Positions 12,617 to 24,960 of a stretch of 64,000 nt of DNA are shown one piece after another. The translations under genes and the position numbers were made by a program. Source of the DNA: Galerina marginata (taxonomy: Eukaryota > Basidiomycota > Agaricomycetes > Agaricales > Galerinaceae); NCBI GenBank assembly GCA_023014335.1, contig JAECYW010000008.1:2108001-2172000 (forward strand), given 5' to 3'. The notes beneath the pieces were generated by a model that saw only the letters and a list, made by a program, of their open reading frames with translations, ran no database searches and was not told the origin of the DNA. The stretch's first letter is position 1. Each line of letters starts with the position of its first letter.

Positions 12617-14076
12617 TTACTTGTACTCAATTTCAGTACCAACAGTATTGTTCCTTTGCGGCCGAATCGTCAGGAAAGAAGTCCGAAGTCCAGACCTGGG
12701 AAGCGATGGAGTTCTAGCCACAGCATCTGGGCGAATTTCAGGCAGTGTCGAAGTAGAACTAAAGGTGGTGGTATCGCCAAGAGCTTCAGAAGAGGCTTTT
12801 CGTAATGTCATGACAGTCAAAGTGACGCCCTTTGTGCACATTTAAATATCTCTCAGCCAAGATACGAAGAATTTACTCACAGCTATCTGTGTCAACGAGG
12901 CATCTATTACAAGCTTAAAAGAACAAGCGGTTAACTCTCAAGACAAAGGATTCCTCGGTAAACAAACTCACAGTATGAAAAACGAGATACAGGAATATCG
13001 AAAGGCTGTAGATAGCACCAGAGTCAAGGCTTTTCGTGAAGGGTTAGAACACTCTGCCGTCACGAGTATTTTGGAAACTTACATGAGGGACACGATATAA
13101 TCGCACACACTTGAGAAATCCATCTTGAAGATACCTCTTACTTTTCTAGAGGTCCACCACATTTTCGTTGCTGTGTGCATCATATATTAAGTCGCTATTC
13201 AGGGAAACAGTATATAAAAAACGTTACCAATTAACAAAGTGACAGAAAGATTGGCAGCCGCTGAAGTGATGAAACTAGCAGCCAATAATCTATCACCAAG
13301 CTGATTAGCAGATATGGACACGAAACTGATAACTGTAAAAAAACTTTGTTAACCTCGATTCGCTTGAAGAAAAGTTGATTTACCAGTTCCACAAATCAAC
13401 AGCAGGATTGGGGTGGCGACGATACGTTTATTTTGCCAGACCTCGTAACAACGACTGATCTATGGGTTGGTAAGATTCGGTCATTTCTAACATATTCTGT
13501 AACTCGCCAAGAGGCTGCTAGCGATAGCGCTGGGATACAACGTAAATTGAGGGTGGAGGAACAGAATTTCTTTCAACGCACTTTGCAACGACATAAAACC
13601 CGAATTTAATCTCAAGTAATCTGTTCCAAGTTTCATGTGTACTTGTTGTCGACGGAGTAGACGCGGCCGCGGGTTTAAGTACAAAGTGGAAGAAGAAATA
13701 GCCTGTAATGATGATATCCGCCGTAGCAAGCAAAAACAGCAGTGATGTTGCCACCAGCAGAGTCCTTTGAACCACCTTCCGCCTGATGAGTACGAAAGCA
13801 CACCATGCGAACAATACGACGTATACGCCTACGAAAATCGTCAACAATCGTGTGCGCCTTCAAGATAGGCCACAGACCGTATAGGAAGGTCTCAAGCTAA
13901 GGGCCAAGAGTCAACAAGAGAAAGATCAGACGTGGGATAAATCGACGTACAAGAATGGCTGGGTATTTCGACCTCGAGGACCATGGCTCCTTCAAGAATG
14001 GGATTAGTGGCCGGTGGAACGTAACCACCGTCGCTCGTCCAAAAACCTCGAGCTCGTCGAACAGACTACCTGTCAT
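12617..14076 (-). pseudogene. Seven-helix membrane protein, copy 2, with one-base frameshift
   Basis: Ten exons parallel copies 1 and 3: 14076-13951, 13896-13878, 13828-13582, 13529-13508, 13459-13384, 13332-13228, 13170-13083, 13030-12972, 12913-12881 and 12829-12617. The 19-nt exon encodes LETFLYG, the 22-nt exon AIASSLL, and the 33-nt exon LVIDASLTQIA. Exon 8 should read ILDSGAIYS like its paralogues, but it has an extra T in GACTCTTGGTGC (about 13020), which shifts the frame and breaks the last third of the protein. The intron after the 22-nt exon starts GCGAGT, a GC donor. Without the extra base the frame would be intact (328 aa). It could be a young pseudogene or a sequencing error. The start codon is the first ATG in frame; an upstream exon cannot be excluded. 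Confidence 0.7.
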
Positions 14077-14159
14077 AGGCTCAAGACGGGTTGTGGAGGG
14101 ACTTATTGGAGCTTCTGGTAGAGTGGGGTGGTCAAACGGGACAATGCCCAATCGCCAAG

Positions 14160-15060
14160 CAAATAACAGCCACAGTCGACTGAATTGTTGCTGCGCGTCG
14201 GATATTCATAGACGGAAAGAGTAAGAAATCCCTGTTCTCGAGGCAAAAAAACCTTCATGCTGACAGGAAGAGTTAATTTTAGTCGACGCATGAGAACCGG
14301 TTGTCGGTTCTGGCCAACGGCAAGTTCCATAGCCAGAAAGTATCCCCAGTAGAATAATTTTCCACACCGGCGGCTGTTGGGTGTACTTAGGGTAGTAGAA
14401 AGTATTGGAACCGGCTTGAGGAGATACTTAATATATAGGAACGCTGAGAGTAACCTACTAAGATGAGATAGGCGATCTTCGGCTCCATCCTAAACCGAGA
14501 GTGGTTAATCGTAGACAATAGTTCTGATAGGATCTACGTGCGAAGGCACGAGATAAACGCCAGCCACCAACGAACCTGTGACATAGAGCGTCATACATAG
14601 AGTGCAGTTCTTCTAGTAAAACAAGTTCGATTTGGACCAGGCTGCTGAGGCGGATATCGAGAAGCGACCGGTAGAAGATGTTGTGCCTCAAGCTGATAGC
14701 GAGAAGCTGAACCACGGAGCAAGAACTATCTCGCATTCCCCAAATTCATAACTGCTTTATTAAATGTGATTTCACGATGAAAGGGAGGAGCAGTTCATAC
14801 CAAAAGGAGAATCAGACCCAATAAATGGACCAACATGAATAGGTAATTGAGGAAGAACGGACCCTAGAGCACTCTTAAGTCAAGTTCAGTGGACATAAGA
14901 TACCTGGAAAAAAAGAACTGCTTACACCCTGATTCGCATAACAAAGGGAGGATCTTTCGCAATGACATTGAGACCCTGCTGTGTATGAATGACCGACTCA
15001 CGATCTGCCAAGGCAAACCCACACTCAGAGAAGTGCACGTATTCGAAGTGATTCGACTTC
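14160..15060 (-). pseudogene. Possible decayed remnant of a further seven-helix gene
   Basis: Between copies 2 and 3 the minus strand holds fragments reminiscent of the family: a GGCATTGTCCC stretch near 14150 identical to the start of the last exon of copy 3, a CGTTGGTGGCTGGC stretch near 14570 that could be the WW motif after helix 5, and several short hydrophobic frames. No continuous splice chain can be built. The interpretation as a degenerate copy is tentative; it may just be spacer. Confidence 0.28.
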
Positions 15061-15561
15061 ATTTGAATGAATCGTGCCTCATGGACAAGAGGTGGGTGGG
15101 TACCTTTTGGCTATTAACAACAGCTTATCGGAAAAGGTTGGACAGCAGAACATACCTGCACAACCTCCGCTGACATATCGTAATTCGGGGTTGCGGCTAC
15201 CGCTGCAACGCGTGTCGGACGCGTGGGTGACATAAATTACAGTACCCGTCGGTCGCCATCATTGATATACCGTTTAGCACTTGACTTGAGTAACCTATAC
15301 ATATGGCTCAGTGGTTACATGTTCAGGCAACGTTGTTCTAGCTTAAATTTTCAGAAGGGATCGGATCGAATGAACAATAGCCTTGCCGTGGGATTGTTCC
15401 AGAGGGGAAGGGTCGTTAGCTCATAACTCATGGCTAGGTTGATCGAATGTGAGCGCTATGAGCCACGAGACCTAGACCTCGGCGCACATGGGGGACCCTT
15501 ATTTCATTAATGACCTCGTAGTGGGCGCTTTTTTAATTGGAGTACGATTCGCGTACGGATA

Positions 15562-16962
15562 TTAAACGATTTCAGTCGCCTCCTCCTGTTGAGGGAGTTG
15601 CGGTTGGGTGCCGTTATTATCGCCTCGAGGCGAATGCGGCGTGAACTGCGCGACTGTCCCGATGGTGCTAAAAATCGAGTCCAGAACCGGAGTGCTAGAT
15701 GTTCCCGCATCATGGGTCAGTTCGTCTTGAACGGACCTCCCGAGGGAGATTCTGCTGATGATCAAAGTAGGGACAATGCCCTAGTCGAAATTAGACCTGT
15801 AATGACGGAGGGAAAAGGTCCCAGCTCACAACGATTTGGTGCCGTCCAGCGTCCAGAAAAATCTGATAGGATATAGGAAGTTAAATGCCGCAGAGTGTGT
15901 CGATAGCACAAAACGGATACCGAATGAGCCACTAAATCTGCTAAGAGATACGAGGAATAGATTGCACCAGATTCCACCCTATAGAAGTTGAAGTGGTAAG
16001 AATGCTTGATATTGAAAAATGTCCCTTACAATATCGGGCATAGAGAATTGTAAATCCGAATGACCTCAGGTCCAAGAATAGTACGTGCTCTTCTTGCCGA
16101 CCAGGATAGTCTCCCCGCTGTTGAAATTTGTTAATGTAAGCACCAAGTAATCCTTTTGTCCATACAGACCTATGAGCAGGGTGAGACAAACGTTCTGGCC
16201 AAAGGTCATCCACATATATATGCGAAAACGTTTATGGAAGTCTTCGGATTCGGGGTTGGCGAAGACATATCCGCAGACTAAGACAGAATCAGAAAATCTG
16301 TTGTTCTTCATGGGGTGAAATACATCACCTGATGAGCAGCAGAGTAAGACGGATGGGATAATAATAAGGCGCTTTTTGTGGGACCAAATGATGTAGGAAC
16401 GATATATCTGCGTGATGTGTCGGCCATCTATTCGAAAAATTGAAATCCAGGTAAACCAGGCGTACTAGAAGAGAGTCTGCTATAATACTGTATTATCGTG
16501 TAAGATAATCGTTTGGTACATTTAGGCATGTTGTAGTTGACCTACTTGTTCGTGATAAAGAATAGAACCCTTGGATAGGGGTCCGGAGCCGACCTCCCCT
16601 TGAGGATGTACCCGAAGAGAGAATGTAATGTGACCGCGACGTCGGCCGTGACGATACCGAACATGAGAGTAACCAGTGTGAAGAACACCCAGTGATTGGG
16701 TTTTCTATACAACCAGATGATGTGTGCACAGAAAATAAAGAGCAAGGTATATAGTCCTGTAAGAAGAGGTCGTGATCAAATCAGGATGAAAGAAAGCCTC
16801 AATGTCAGTGGATTACCATATAAAGAGAGTTCGAACTGAAGATTTCTTCAGCTTTTGCCAGACAATATAAGGCCCGTGACCCACCATGTATGCACCAACG
16901 TAAGATGCTACAGTGATCTCCCTAGCGCTAAACTGAAGCAAGGAGAGTTCTCGTGAAGTCAT
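15562..16962 (-). CDS. Seven-helix membrane protein, Agaricomycete-expanded family (copy 3)
   Basis: Ten exons: 16962-16885, 16835-16817, 16756-16546, 16487-16466, 16407-16329, 16277-16170, 16117-16030, 15978-15921, 15862-15830 and 15780-15562 give 304 aa. Motifs correspond to copy 1: FELSLYG (19 nt), NIIADSLL (22 nt), IYRSYIIW, AGRLSWSARRARTILGPE, LVESGAIYSSYLLADLV, IFLDAGRHQIV (33 nt), GIVPTLIISRISLGR. Relative to copy 1 there is one extra intron before VESG, shared with copy 2. The C-terminal tail is shorter and Gln/Pro/Thr-rich. ATG 16962 gives an N-terminus of 26 residues; an upstream in-frame ATG at 17121 would add 53 residues but looks like leader sequence. Function unknown. Confidence 0.82.
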
Positions 16963-19900
16963 GACAGAAGGCGTAAAAGGGCACGGAAGATGAGTGGCAG
17001 GAAAGAAAGTATTTGAACGGAAAAGAGGCTGTCGAGTTACTGATGGGGCCAGATCTTCATTTGGGATTTTTGTTGAAGGAGGCTTCCGAGTAACTAAAGG
17101 GCGACACAGGGCTGACAGCATTTATAGACACGGAGAACATGTTGACTGCCTTCCGAGGACTCGGAGGAAAGAAAGAAAAGAGCTAAGGGGGAAAGATCGG
17201 GTATGCACGGCGAAAGCGAAAGCTGTGATTCTGAATTTATTTAATCAGTAAATGTCTGGAAAATAAACACCAACGGACAACCTTTGTGCTCTGGAATTAT
17301 GGCGGAATGTCAGCGGCTAAATGTAGAGGGCGAGTTGCTTCCAGCGACAAGGAAACTACTAACTATAGGAGACGTGAAGTAATTCCCGAACCTCGTGGTT
17401 TGGGGTTGTGAAAATGACGGTGCAGGGTTTAATCCACGTGGAAAATGGAAGAAAATGTCGTGCATAAGCAACGCATGCATAATACGATGATCTTCGCCGG
17501 AAAGAAGGAATGTATTACTTGAGCTCTTGACGGTTTAGAACGATTCGGATGAGTAGTCTGGAGGGATGCACGTGCCTATAACGTTGTATGCAGGTGTGTA
17601 CGTGTTGTTTGGCTCTATATCAATACCGCGAAAAAACATTCCTATGGAACCAACCGTCATGAACCCAACTTCTGCTCTCAACAATCGACGAGTTTCTGCT
17701 TTTTTTCAACGCTCTTAACGCTCCGAGCATTCCTCCACTACTTTCAGGACGATTACCCCCGAGGTGTCACCATTCCAGCCAATATGATCCACTTCCTAAC
17801 CAGAGGTGACATCTAACCCTAAGATTTTGTGGACTAGGACCTTCCAACTTCAACTCTACGGCATGCACTAGCAATCTCTCGGTTTTGGGGTGACAACCGC
17901 TGGAATATGATAGGATAAAGGGTTTGGAAGCTTGATGTTGACACGTTTTCCCTTCACGATCGCAGAAACAAGAGCCTTTCACCTCCGATGAGAAATCACT
18001 TCTTCCCTCATCGCTTCTTCGGAAAGTGTTGGAATTCGATACCCTCTTTTTGCACATCTTTGGCACCACACAGATCCTCGTCTGCGTTGTCTCGGGACCC
18101 CTTTTTTCGCATGAATAATACCGCATAAACACGCACAGGACGCTTCGTTCGAAATCCTTTCGCCCTCCCAAGGTGCATGGAGATCTTGCCGTGAGCATTC
18201 AAATATGCCAGTCTTATTCCTCTGCCAGTCAAGGGAAGGCAATGCCGGAAACACGTGGGATCAACTGCCACCAGCGTGTAAAAATTGCGAATACTTCACC
18301 AGAGAGGCGTCGCGGTACTTCGGAATTATGGGATTTGGAGAAGGCTACGCACCCTCTTGGACTGCGACTGTGGGCACACATGTCACCTGGGCACCAAACA
18401 GGTCTCTTAACCGAGATCACATTCGCCCATCGTCACTTATTCATCTGATTCCATTCCCCGGTGCTTTTCGGCATCGCCTACCCTATCTCTTCCAGGAGAT
18501 CGAGCAGTCATATTCGTTCATCCTTCGAGATGTCTAGACTGTCCACACAGAAAGGTCCTAGCCCGGGCCTTTGGCTCTGTCCCTGAGCAGCATCTATCAC
18601 TTCTTTGGTAGTCGGCGTAAGTCTCAAAACCCGGCGACGTTTGCGCAAAATTTCATTCGCCGTGGACTACATCGACTTTTCTTGACGCCTGATTCCTAGG
18701 CATGTTCAAGTGGTCGCTGAAGAAGTTCAGAAGCGTCGGCGAGCGCATTGAAATTTTCATGGCCGCAATGGTGACCACCTCGGAAATACGGTATCGTTTC
18801 CTGTCGGTTTGGAAAGGAAGTCAAACAGAAAATGCAGGACTCGAGCCTCTGTTAGACGGAAGGCCATGATGGGCTTTGGTACAGCCCCGGGATTTCTCAG
18901 TTTTGCGGAGTGGCGTTAACCCAGATATCAATGGGCCCCCAATTTCGAACCTTCTACCACAGGAAGGTCGACCACGAATGCTTGCCTGCATTATTAACTC
19001 TTTTCTCACCTCCACATAGTTTCCTTGACTGTCTGTTACGCAGCGGATGTCGACGGAGGATGACCTGTACCACATGGGTGTCATGGGCGAATAGCTCCAG
19101 TCTCTATTTCCTCCCGAACTGGATTGCAAAGACCCGAGTAAATATCCTTTCGGGTACCCTTCTTCGGATTTTCTGCGTATTGTCCTGTTTCGTGTTCAAT
19201 CGCCATCCCCGAAAATTTTGATATTCGAAGAATCACGGAATTGCTGTCTTGGATCATTTGTCTAACGCACACACAATCCTGCCCCTGTTCGTACGTTGGT
19301 TCTAGTGCCATCCGCTTCAGTTACGACTCCTTCGGGAAAAGGATGTTCCAAAAGATATCTGTTGTAACAGAGATTCGTTCTCGAGTGCTGTGGATTGCGT
19401 GTTCGTGCATTGACTGCGAATGGGTTAGCTGTTTTTGTGCATCGTGGCTGCGGTATCTGAAACTCGACAGCAGCCGATGAAGAGGATATCAAGATCGTAG
19501 GTCGTATGCCTTTGGATCTCGGCCATATACACGAACAGGAAAACCGGGCAGGGTATTTCGGCTTGATTACACGAGGCGAGCAATTCTGGGGAAGTGGGCT
19601 GGTAGGTGATGTCGATTCCTGTCCCCGTGAAGGTCCTTTCAGCTTCGACATGTGCGTCGTTGCTCTCAGTGACGAGCTGGTAGACTTGGAAGATGGGAAA
19701 CCTAGCTGGGGGTGGCGTGACGTCCCACAGTTGTAATGAACATGGGATGGAACAAGGAGCAAGGGAAGAATGAACCTGCAGGTATCACGTCCTTGTGGCC
19801 AGCACCGTGGCGGGGGAAGCCAATTGTGCTTCGAGAGTGCCATAGACTTTCTGGGGGCGTTTATCATGGTTCGCCTGATGGACGTTCGCCTGCCTCCGTG

Positions 19901-20564
19901 AAATAGCTCGACGAGGACTTGTCCTCGTGTGCGCTAATTTTTTCCGTTTCTGCATCCTCGCGATGCTTTCACCCACAAGGCGTTGTCAGTCGGAAAATTA
20001 TCAGGCGAGTGCCACGTACACTACTGACATTGTTCTCAAACTGAAATGCACGAACGTTTCAGGCTTCATCGTACAGGTGCGCAACTCGGTATATCTATTG
20101 GACACGGTTCTTGTATTCTCCTTTTGCAGACCTGTTGCAGACCTTACCCTGAAGTCCACAACGCAATTTGTAATCCGCATTTGCTCTATCCATTTGTTTT
20201 CAGTGACATTGTACGTTACTACTTTAATGTCCGTGGGCGCCGATTAACGTACCGTATAAATGAGCGTCAGCTACCATCCGCACGTTAAATGAGGGATATG
20301 CACAGAGAATTCCAAAGAGAGCAGCAAGTACAATCTTGTATACAATGTCGGCCCAGAAGTAAGAGGAAAGATTCAAGAAGTCTAACAAACAACTATAATA
20401 CAAGCTACAGGACAGTTGCCGTTGGCAACAACTACTGGGTTAGTACAAATTACTACTACAATGCTAAGATGCTGCACCAAAAATGAGCAAGTAGATTCGA
20501 TTGATAACAAATTTATTGCCAAGGCACAGGCCATCGGCAAGTTCGACATTTGATGCCCAAGAAT
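16963..20564. other. 3.6-kb interval without a convincing gene
   Basis: Short frames occur on both strands, none with a recognisable domain. One minus-strand frame without an ATG (about 19430-19790) reads coherently over roughly 80 codons, with a protein-like composition (…VTESNDAHVEAERTF…), and could be an exon or gene relic. I could not connect it to flanking exons. No repeat array, tRNA or rRNA is evident. Confidence 0.4.
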
Positions 20565-22683
20565 TCAGCCAGAGTAACTCATAGACTCTCTGTCCTTGTT
20601 CATGAGCCGTGCGTATTCCAAAATAAGCCTGACGCTCAAGTAAGCACTTATACTTCGAGGAGATAGTAATATCCACTGTACCTGAAAAAATACGATGTCA
20701 AGTCCTCTTTTCTCCAGAACGCCTTGCTCCACTTTCTACCAGCGATCGCGATCTTGCGAGCCAGATGTTCATGAGCGCCATCGCCATTTCCATCCCCGCG
20801 GAAGAAAATTAGGGCGTCATGCAGATCCGACAGGTCAATCTGGATGGGCACGTAATGCACCCACGGCGCAACGCGATCGGTATACCTTCACAATGAACGT
20901 CAGTGTTATTTTGGAATGGGGAAGAAACGAGGAAACTCGCCATTCAGGGTATATTGTCGACTTGAAGATGAGGGCATTCGATGTGATTAGTCGTTTGAAA
21001 CGACCTGACCATCCATTCCCGTCTACCTGAAACGCGGTTAAGAGCACAACGTCTGAAAACTGCGTCAAAAAACCCACGTCAATGACATATTTATAATTTC
21101 CTGCCTCTTGAATGCTCTGCCAGTTGCGCCATGGATATACCTCCTCCAACAACTCACAAATCCCTGGTGAGCATGCAATAGGCACGCCGGCAAAGGCAAC
21201 GTCCATGACCGCTGGATTGATCCTCGATTTGCGGATTTCACGCAGGTCTCCCAGTTTCTCGTTCCTTGCTCTGTTTGGAGGCAACAGTTTGATTGTCCCT
21301 TCGAGGTCGTTGGCAAAAGAAACAAGAAAGTCACGATGAGAGTCCTCCCAGTGAGAGATTTCGTTGTGATATATTCCGGTGTTGCTTCCTCTCCATAATA
21401 GTCGCTCGTCGATCCGTTGGTCCCACTCAGGATCATCCGACCGAGGATATATGTCTTCGACCCACCCATAAGGTACCGGAATGCGGACATTGTGGTGAAT
21501 AGCAGTTGAGCAGTACGAAAATTCGGGAACCAGGCTCTGTTGTGGAGAAGGGCCCTTATTGTGTGACAGAAATTGGCCATGGTGGTAAAAGTGCTCAGGA
21601 TGGTTACACGGGTCCATACTTTGATGGTGGTTCCAGATGAAAGTCTTCTTGGTCGGCCGCGGAGGTGGGCTATCGAGGTTAATAGATTTTTGGCGAGCAA
21701 GAGAATTAGGAGGACAGGCGGATATCCATCCGATTGAATTCACTTTCGGCAATGCAGCTCTTTCAAGGTCTAGATTACCTTCAGTTAGAAGCTGAGCAGA
21801 AATTTCGTTCGCAGTACCTACAGGTTTGACCTGCTGCAGCTTCAAGGGCCGCACCTTTTACACCATAATCTGACAGACGACCCGGTCCATCATGAGGCGA
21901 CAAGGTCATACGAAAAGGAGGAAGGTCGTCTTGGATTTGCTTCAAGAGTTCGATGACATCCCTTGAGCCCACGATGAGCTGGTCGTATCTGCCTTCCTCG
22001 AAAGCGTACGTTACAACGTCGACCTCGCCGGTATCGTTTTTGCCAATGGTGTAAGTATCCTTTTCCAGCTCGTTTTCCTGGTGTATTTCGATGAGATCTA
22101 ATGGCTCGATGCCCCAGAACGGTTCCAAGTCGTTGTAGATCTGGTCGTATTCGTCAGGTAGCTGAACATTGTGTTCCTTTGCATACTTCCACCTGTCTCA
22201 TGATTAGCTCATGCTCCTGCGACATCATTGAATCTACACTCACCAGAGATCGAAGCCCTTTGGAGGCTCGCGCTTGTAGCGCCGTCGGTACTCTACCACC
22301 GCTTCTTTCAAAGTCCTGCTCGCACCTTGTAGTTTAGCCTCCCAGTCTGCTTCAGCACGGGAAATGAGTTCGTAAATGGGATGAACGCCGTCTTCGCTGA
22401 CTTCTAGCAATCCATCAGGACGATATTTATGTTTTCCGAGCGTGACCGTAGGCGTCGGTGTGGGAGGAGGTGGTAATGGTCGTGGTGAACTAGTAGTACT
22501 GGTAGTACTACTAGTTGTAGTACTGCGGTTAAATGATGGTTGCTTCTCGGACGCATTTGACGCCTTTACTTTGATAAACCGGTTGACTGGCAGATAATGA
22601 GGGATTAGAGGAAGCACAACGAGCACTGCGACAATTATTAAAAGGAATAGTTTGAAGGACTTTCTCGACCTCAGCGCCGTCAT
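20565..22683 (-). CDS. GT90 / CAP10-like glycosyltransferase, type II membrane protein
   Basis: Exons 22683-22244, 22192-21822, 21778-20941, 20885-20682 and 20628-20565 give 638 aa. After a basic start comes a signal anchor (FKLFLLIIVAVLVVLPLIP), then a Ser/Thr/Pro stalk, then the catalytic domain. GT90/CAP10 hallmarks are LLWRGSNTGIYHN, VDGNGWSGRFKRLI, FKSTIYPEW|YTDRVAPWVHYVPIQID, FFRGDGNGDGAHE and a C-terminal WRKEDLTSYFFR…LEYARLM. Cryptococcus Cap10-family enzymes add xylose in polysaccharide or glycolipid synthesis in the Golgi, so xylosyl transfer is a reasonable but unproven activity. Intron 3 begins GCGAGT: the family sequence EWY across the junction forces a GC-AG intron. ATG 22683 is chosen because it directly precedes the anchor. 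Confidence 0.9.
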
Positions 22684-22937
22684 TGGCGATGGCGGACAGT
22701 GGGATGGCCACAGAAGCGCATGTAACCTGGGAGTCCGACATTCAAGGCATAGAAATAGCTTGACCTTCAACTATCACATACTCCCCAGATTCCTACCACG
22801 CATTTTCCGACAACTAGACCTTGAGAAGAAATTAATATTGAACCAAAGTACGTCGCGATAGTATATATGTTCCTATCGAACGACTAACTTTCTGGCTCAC
22901 TCTAGCTTGCCACACCTCTGGCTCGTTCTGGTCGTCC

Positions 22938-24087
22938 ATGTTTCCCCAAATGCCACTGGAACTCGTCCATGAAATCGTGCATCATATTCTCGAAAGTGCA
23001 CCTCCACGTTGCGATAGCCAGGATCTGCTAGGGGTGACCTCGAAACCAAGTTGGGAACTCATCGAGCCCTTCACTCTATCCTCTCGAGCTTTTCGTTTTC
23101 TAGGCCTGGAATCGTGGTTCCGACGTCTATATCTTAGGTCTGCGTTGGATATATTGACCATTGACCAATACTTCCCTGCCCTTAAAAGTACGTGGTGCAG
23201 GTCAGCTTGTGTTGTTATGCCTGATTCTTCAAACCACCAACAAAACTATCCATTTGCTTCTAGGCATTTCCATTGCGTTCAAACAGAAGACCCATACAAG
23301 ACAATCTTCTCATGGGACCTATCTGGATTCCAGCAATTATCCTCACTGCGTGTTGATTGGCTTTCTCGAAAAACTACATTCCGTGATGATTTCACACCGT
23401 TTCTGAATGTGGAGTCCCGAATCCTAGAGGTAGACATTCGTGGGGTTAAATATCCCTCGCCGATGGTGTTGAAATCGCTTACATGCGCCTTTGTCCATCT
23501 TGTAACCCTCAAGTTAGACTTTCCGAGGATCTGGTGCGGACTATGTCACACTTGCATCCTAGTTCGATTTCCTTCCCCTCCTCCAACCTCCTTGAAATAT
23601 GAAGGAGGCCTAGGTTTACCTGTTTGTTCTTAAAACCTTTCTGCCATTCGTACTATTTGCTGAGATTTTTTTGTAGGTCCATTACTCTCGTGCGCTCTTT
23701 TCTCTCAACGAAATCGAAGAGGTCTTCATACGACTACCTGATTTTGGTTTTGGTCTGCCCTCGCCTGGGCTGTCTGCTCATTCGAACGACAATCTGTGGG
23801 TCGGCGAATGTGACCGTTGCATGTCTCTGATGTATGACGATGAAGAATTTCGGAAGCGCTGGATTGCAAGAAAACGCGGCCTTGACTCGGCTGGTGTCCG
23901 AAGAGACAATACGATTCCACCACGGCTGAAGAAAGTGCAATGGAATTTCTGGCAATTCGACACTCACGGAGATGGAGCACGACTTTTTTCACGTCGCGAA
24001 ACAAATTCGGATGAAGAATCCCTGACAGATTACGATGGCGACGATAGAGAAGAAGGAGAAAGCAATGAAGCCCATGAAATTATCTAG
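22938..24087 (+). CDS. F-box-like protein
   Basis: Exons 22938-23621 and 23677-24087 give 364 aa. The N-terminus PQMPLELVHEIVHHILESAP is an F-box-type motif, followed by a hydrophobic repeat region (…LTLSSRAFRFLGLESWFRRLYL…) typical of the large basidiomycete F-box family. The C-terminus is acidic. The intron has a weak GTTTGT donor, but joining gives GLGLPVHYSRALFSLNEIEEVFIRL, consistent with the family. F-box proteins link substrates to SCF ubiquitin ligases; the substrate is unknown. The gene is divergently arranged with the GT90 gene, the two sharing 254 bp. Confidence 0.72.
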
Positions 24088-24960
24088 GTTCACTCGTTCT
24101 CAATCGAGTGTCCACCTGCTGAGACGTCCTTGGGTATGTCCTGCTACATCTCTACTGGCTTATTTCCAACAATAACACCAGAAAACTGCCTTCGCAGTTG
24201 CCAGCCCTATATTGACGAGGCTCATGCTAGAACGGTCGATGATAACTTCGGATTACCTCCTTCATCACATGGTCGGCAGTTCGTCACTTGACATTTTTCC
24301 GCATGAACTTAATTTTAACACCAATCTATGTAGAGGGAGGGTGACGTTAAAGAAGTACGACAACAGATAAAAATTAATTTTGGAGACTGCTCTGTATCAT
24401 GTGTGTCTTGACGTAGCAATTCTGTCTCACGGCTCATGGTCGTCACTTATCGCAATCCTCTCCTCACTGTCTCTGTTAATGTCTTACGCCTATGGTCTAT
24501 TTCTGCTTCTTCTTCGGAGCTTTCTCGCGACGACTTTGAAGCGAATCCTGCAACACTATAATTCGGCGGTGATTTAACAACTTGAACGGTGCTCGCTGGT
24601 CTATAATTAGACCCCGATTTTCATGACATGATGACTTGAGGCTGGAGGACTTAAATAGCGGGATATACGGGCCTTTTTGACGTTGCTTGCTTTTACCTTC
24701 TACCGTCCCGTGGCTCAGCCGGACTCCATACATCTCTGCGAGAATCTGTACGAGTGGAAGTTTATGCATCGGCAAGGAGAAACTGCGCCATCCTGAAGCG
24801 AATGCAAGAATATCTCTGTCACATGCAGACTTCAAAGCTTCTTCTTCTCCTCGCCCACATATAAAGCTATAATTTTCGCCCAACACACTTTTTCTTCGCC
24901 GCGGCTTGATATTTTCCACCCGCCCTATCACTTACTTGACACCCTACTGGGTTGCGAACC
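24088..24960. other. Intergenic, promoter side of the lactonase-like gene
   Basis: No gene is supported. The right end contains a TATA-like element at 24860-24866 and pyrimidine-rich sequence before the ATG at 24961. Confidence 0.5.
24860..24866 (+). promoter_or_regulatory. TATA-like element
   Basis: TATAAAG about 95 bp upstream of the ATG of the beta-propeller gene. Plausible core promoter by position and sequence only. Confidence 0.45.

Noticed and set aside
15300..15345. tRNA-like D-arm sequence TGGCTCAGTGGTTA
   Set aside because: No matching acceptor stem or T-arm (GGTTCRA) at the right distance on either strand.
10241..16962. Mating-type pheromone receptor (STE3) locus
   Set aside because: The seven-helix proteins lack STE3 motifs, and no pheromone precursor ending in a CaaX motif or homeodomain gene is seen nearby.
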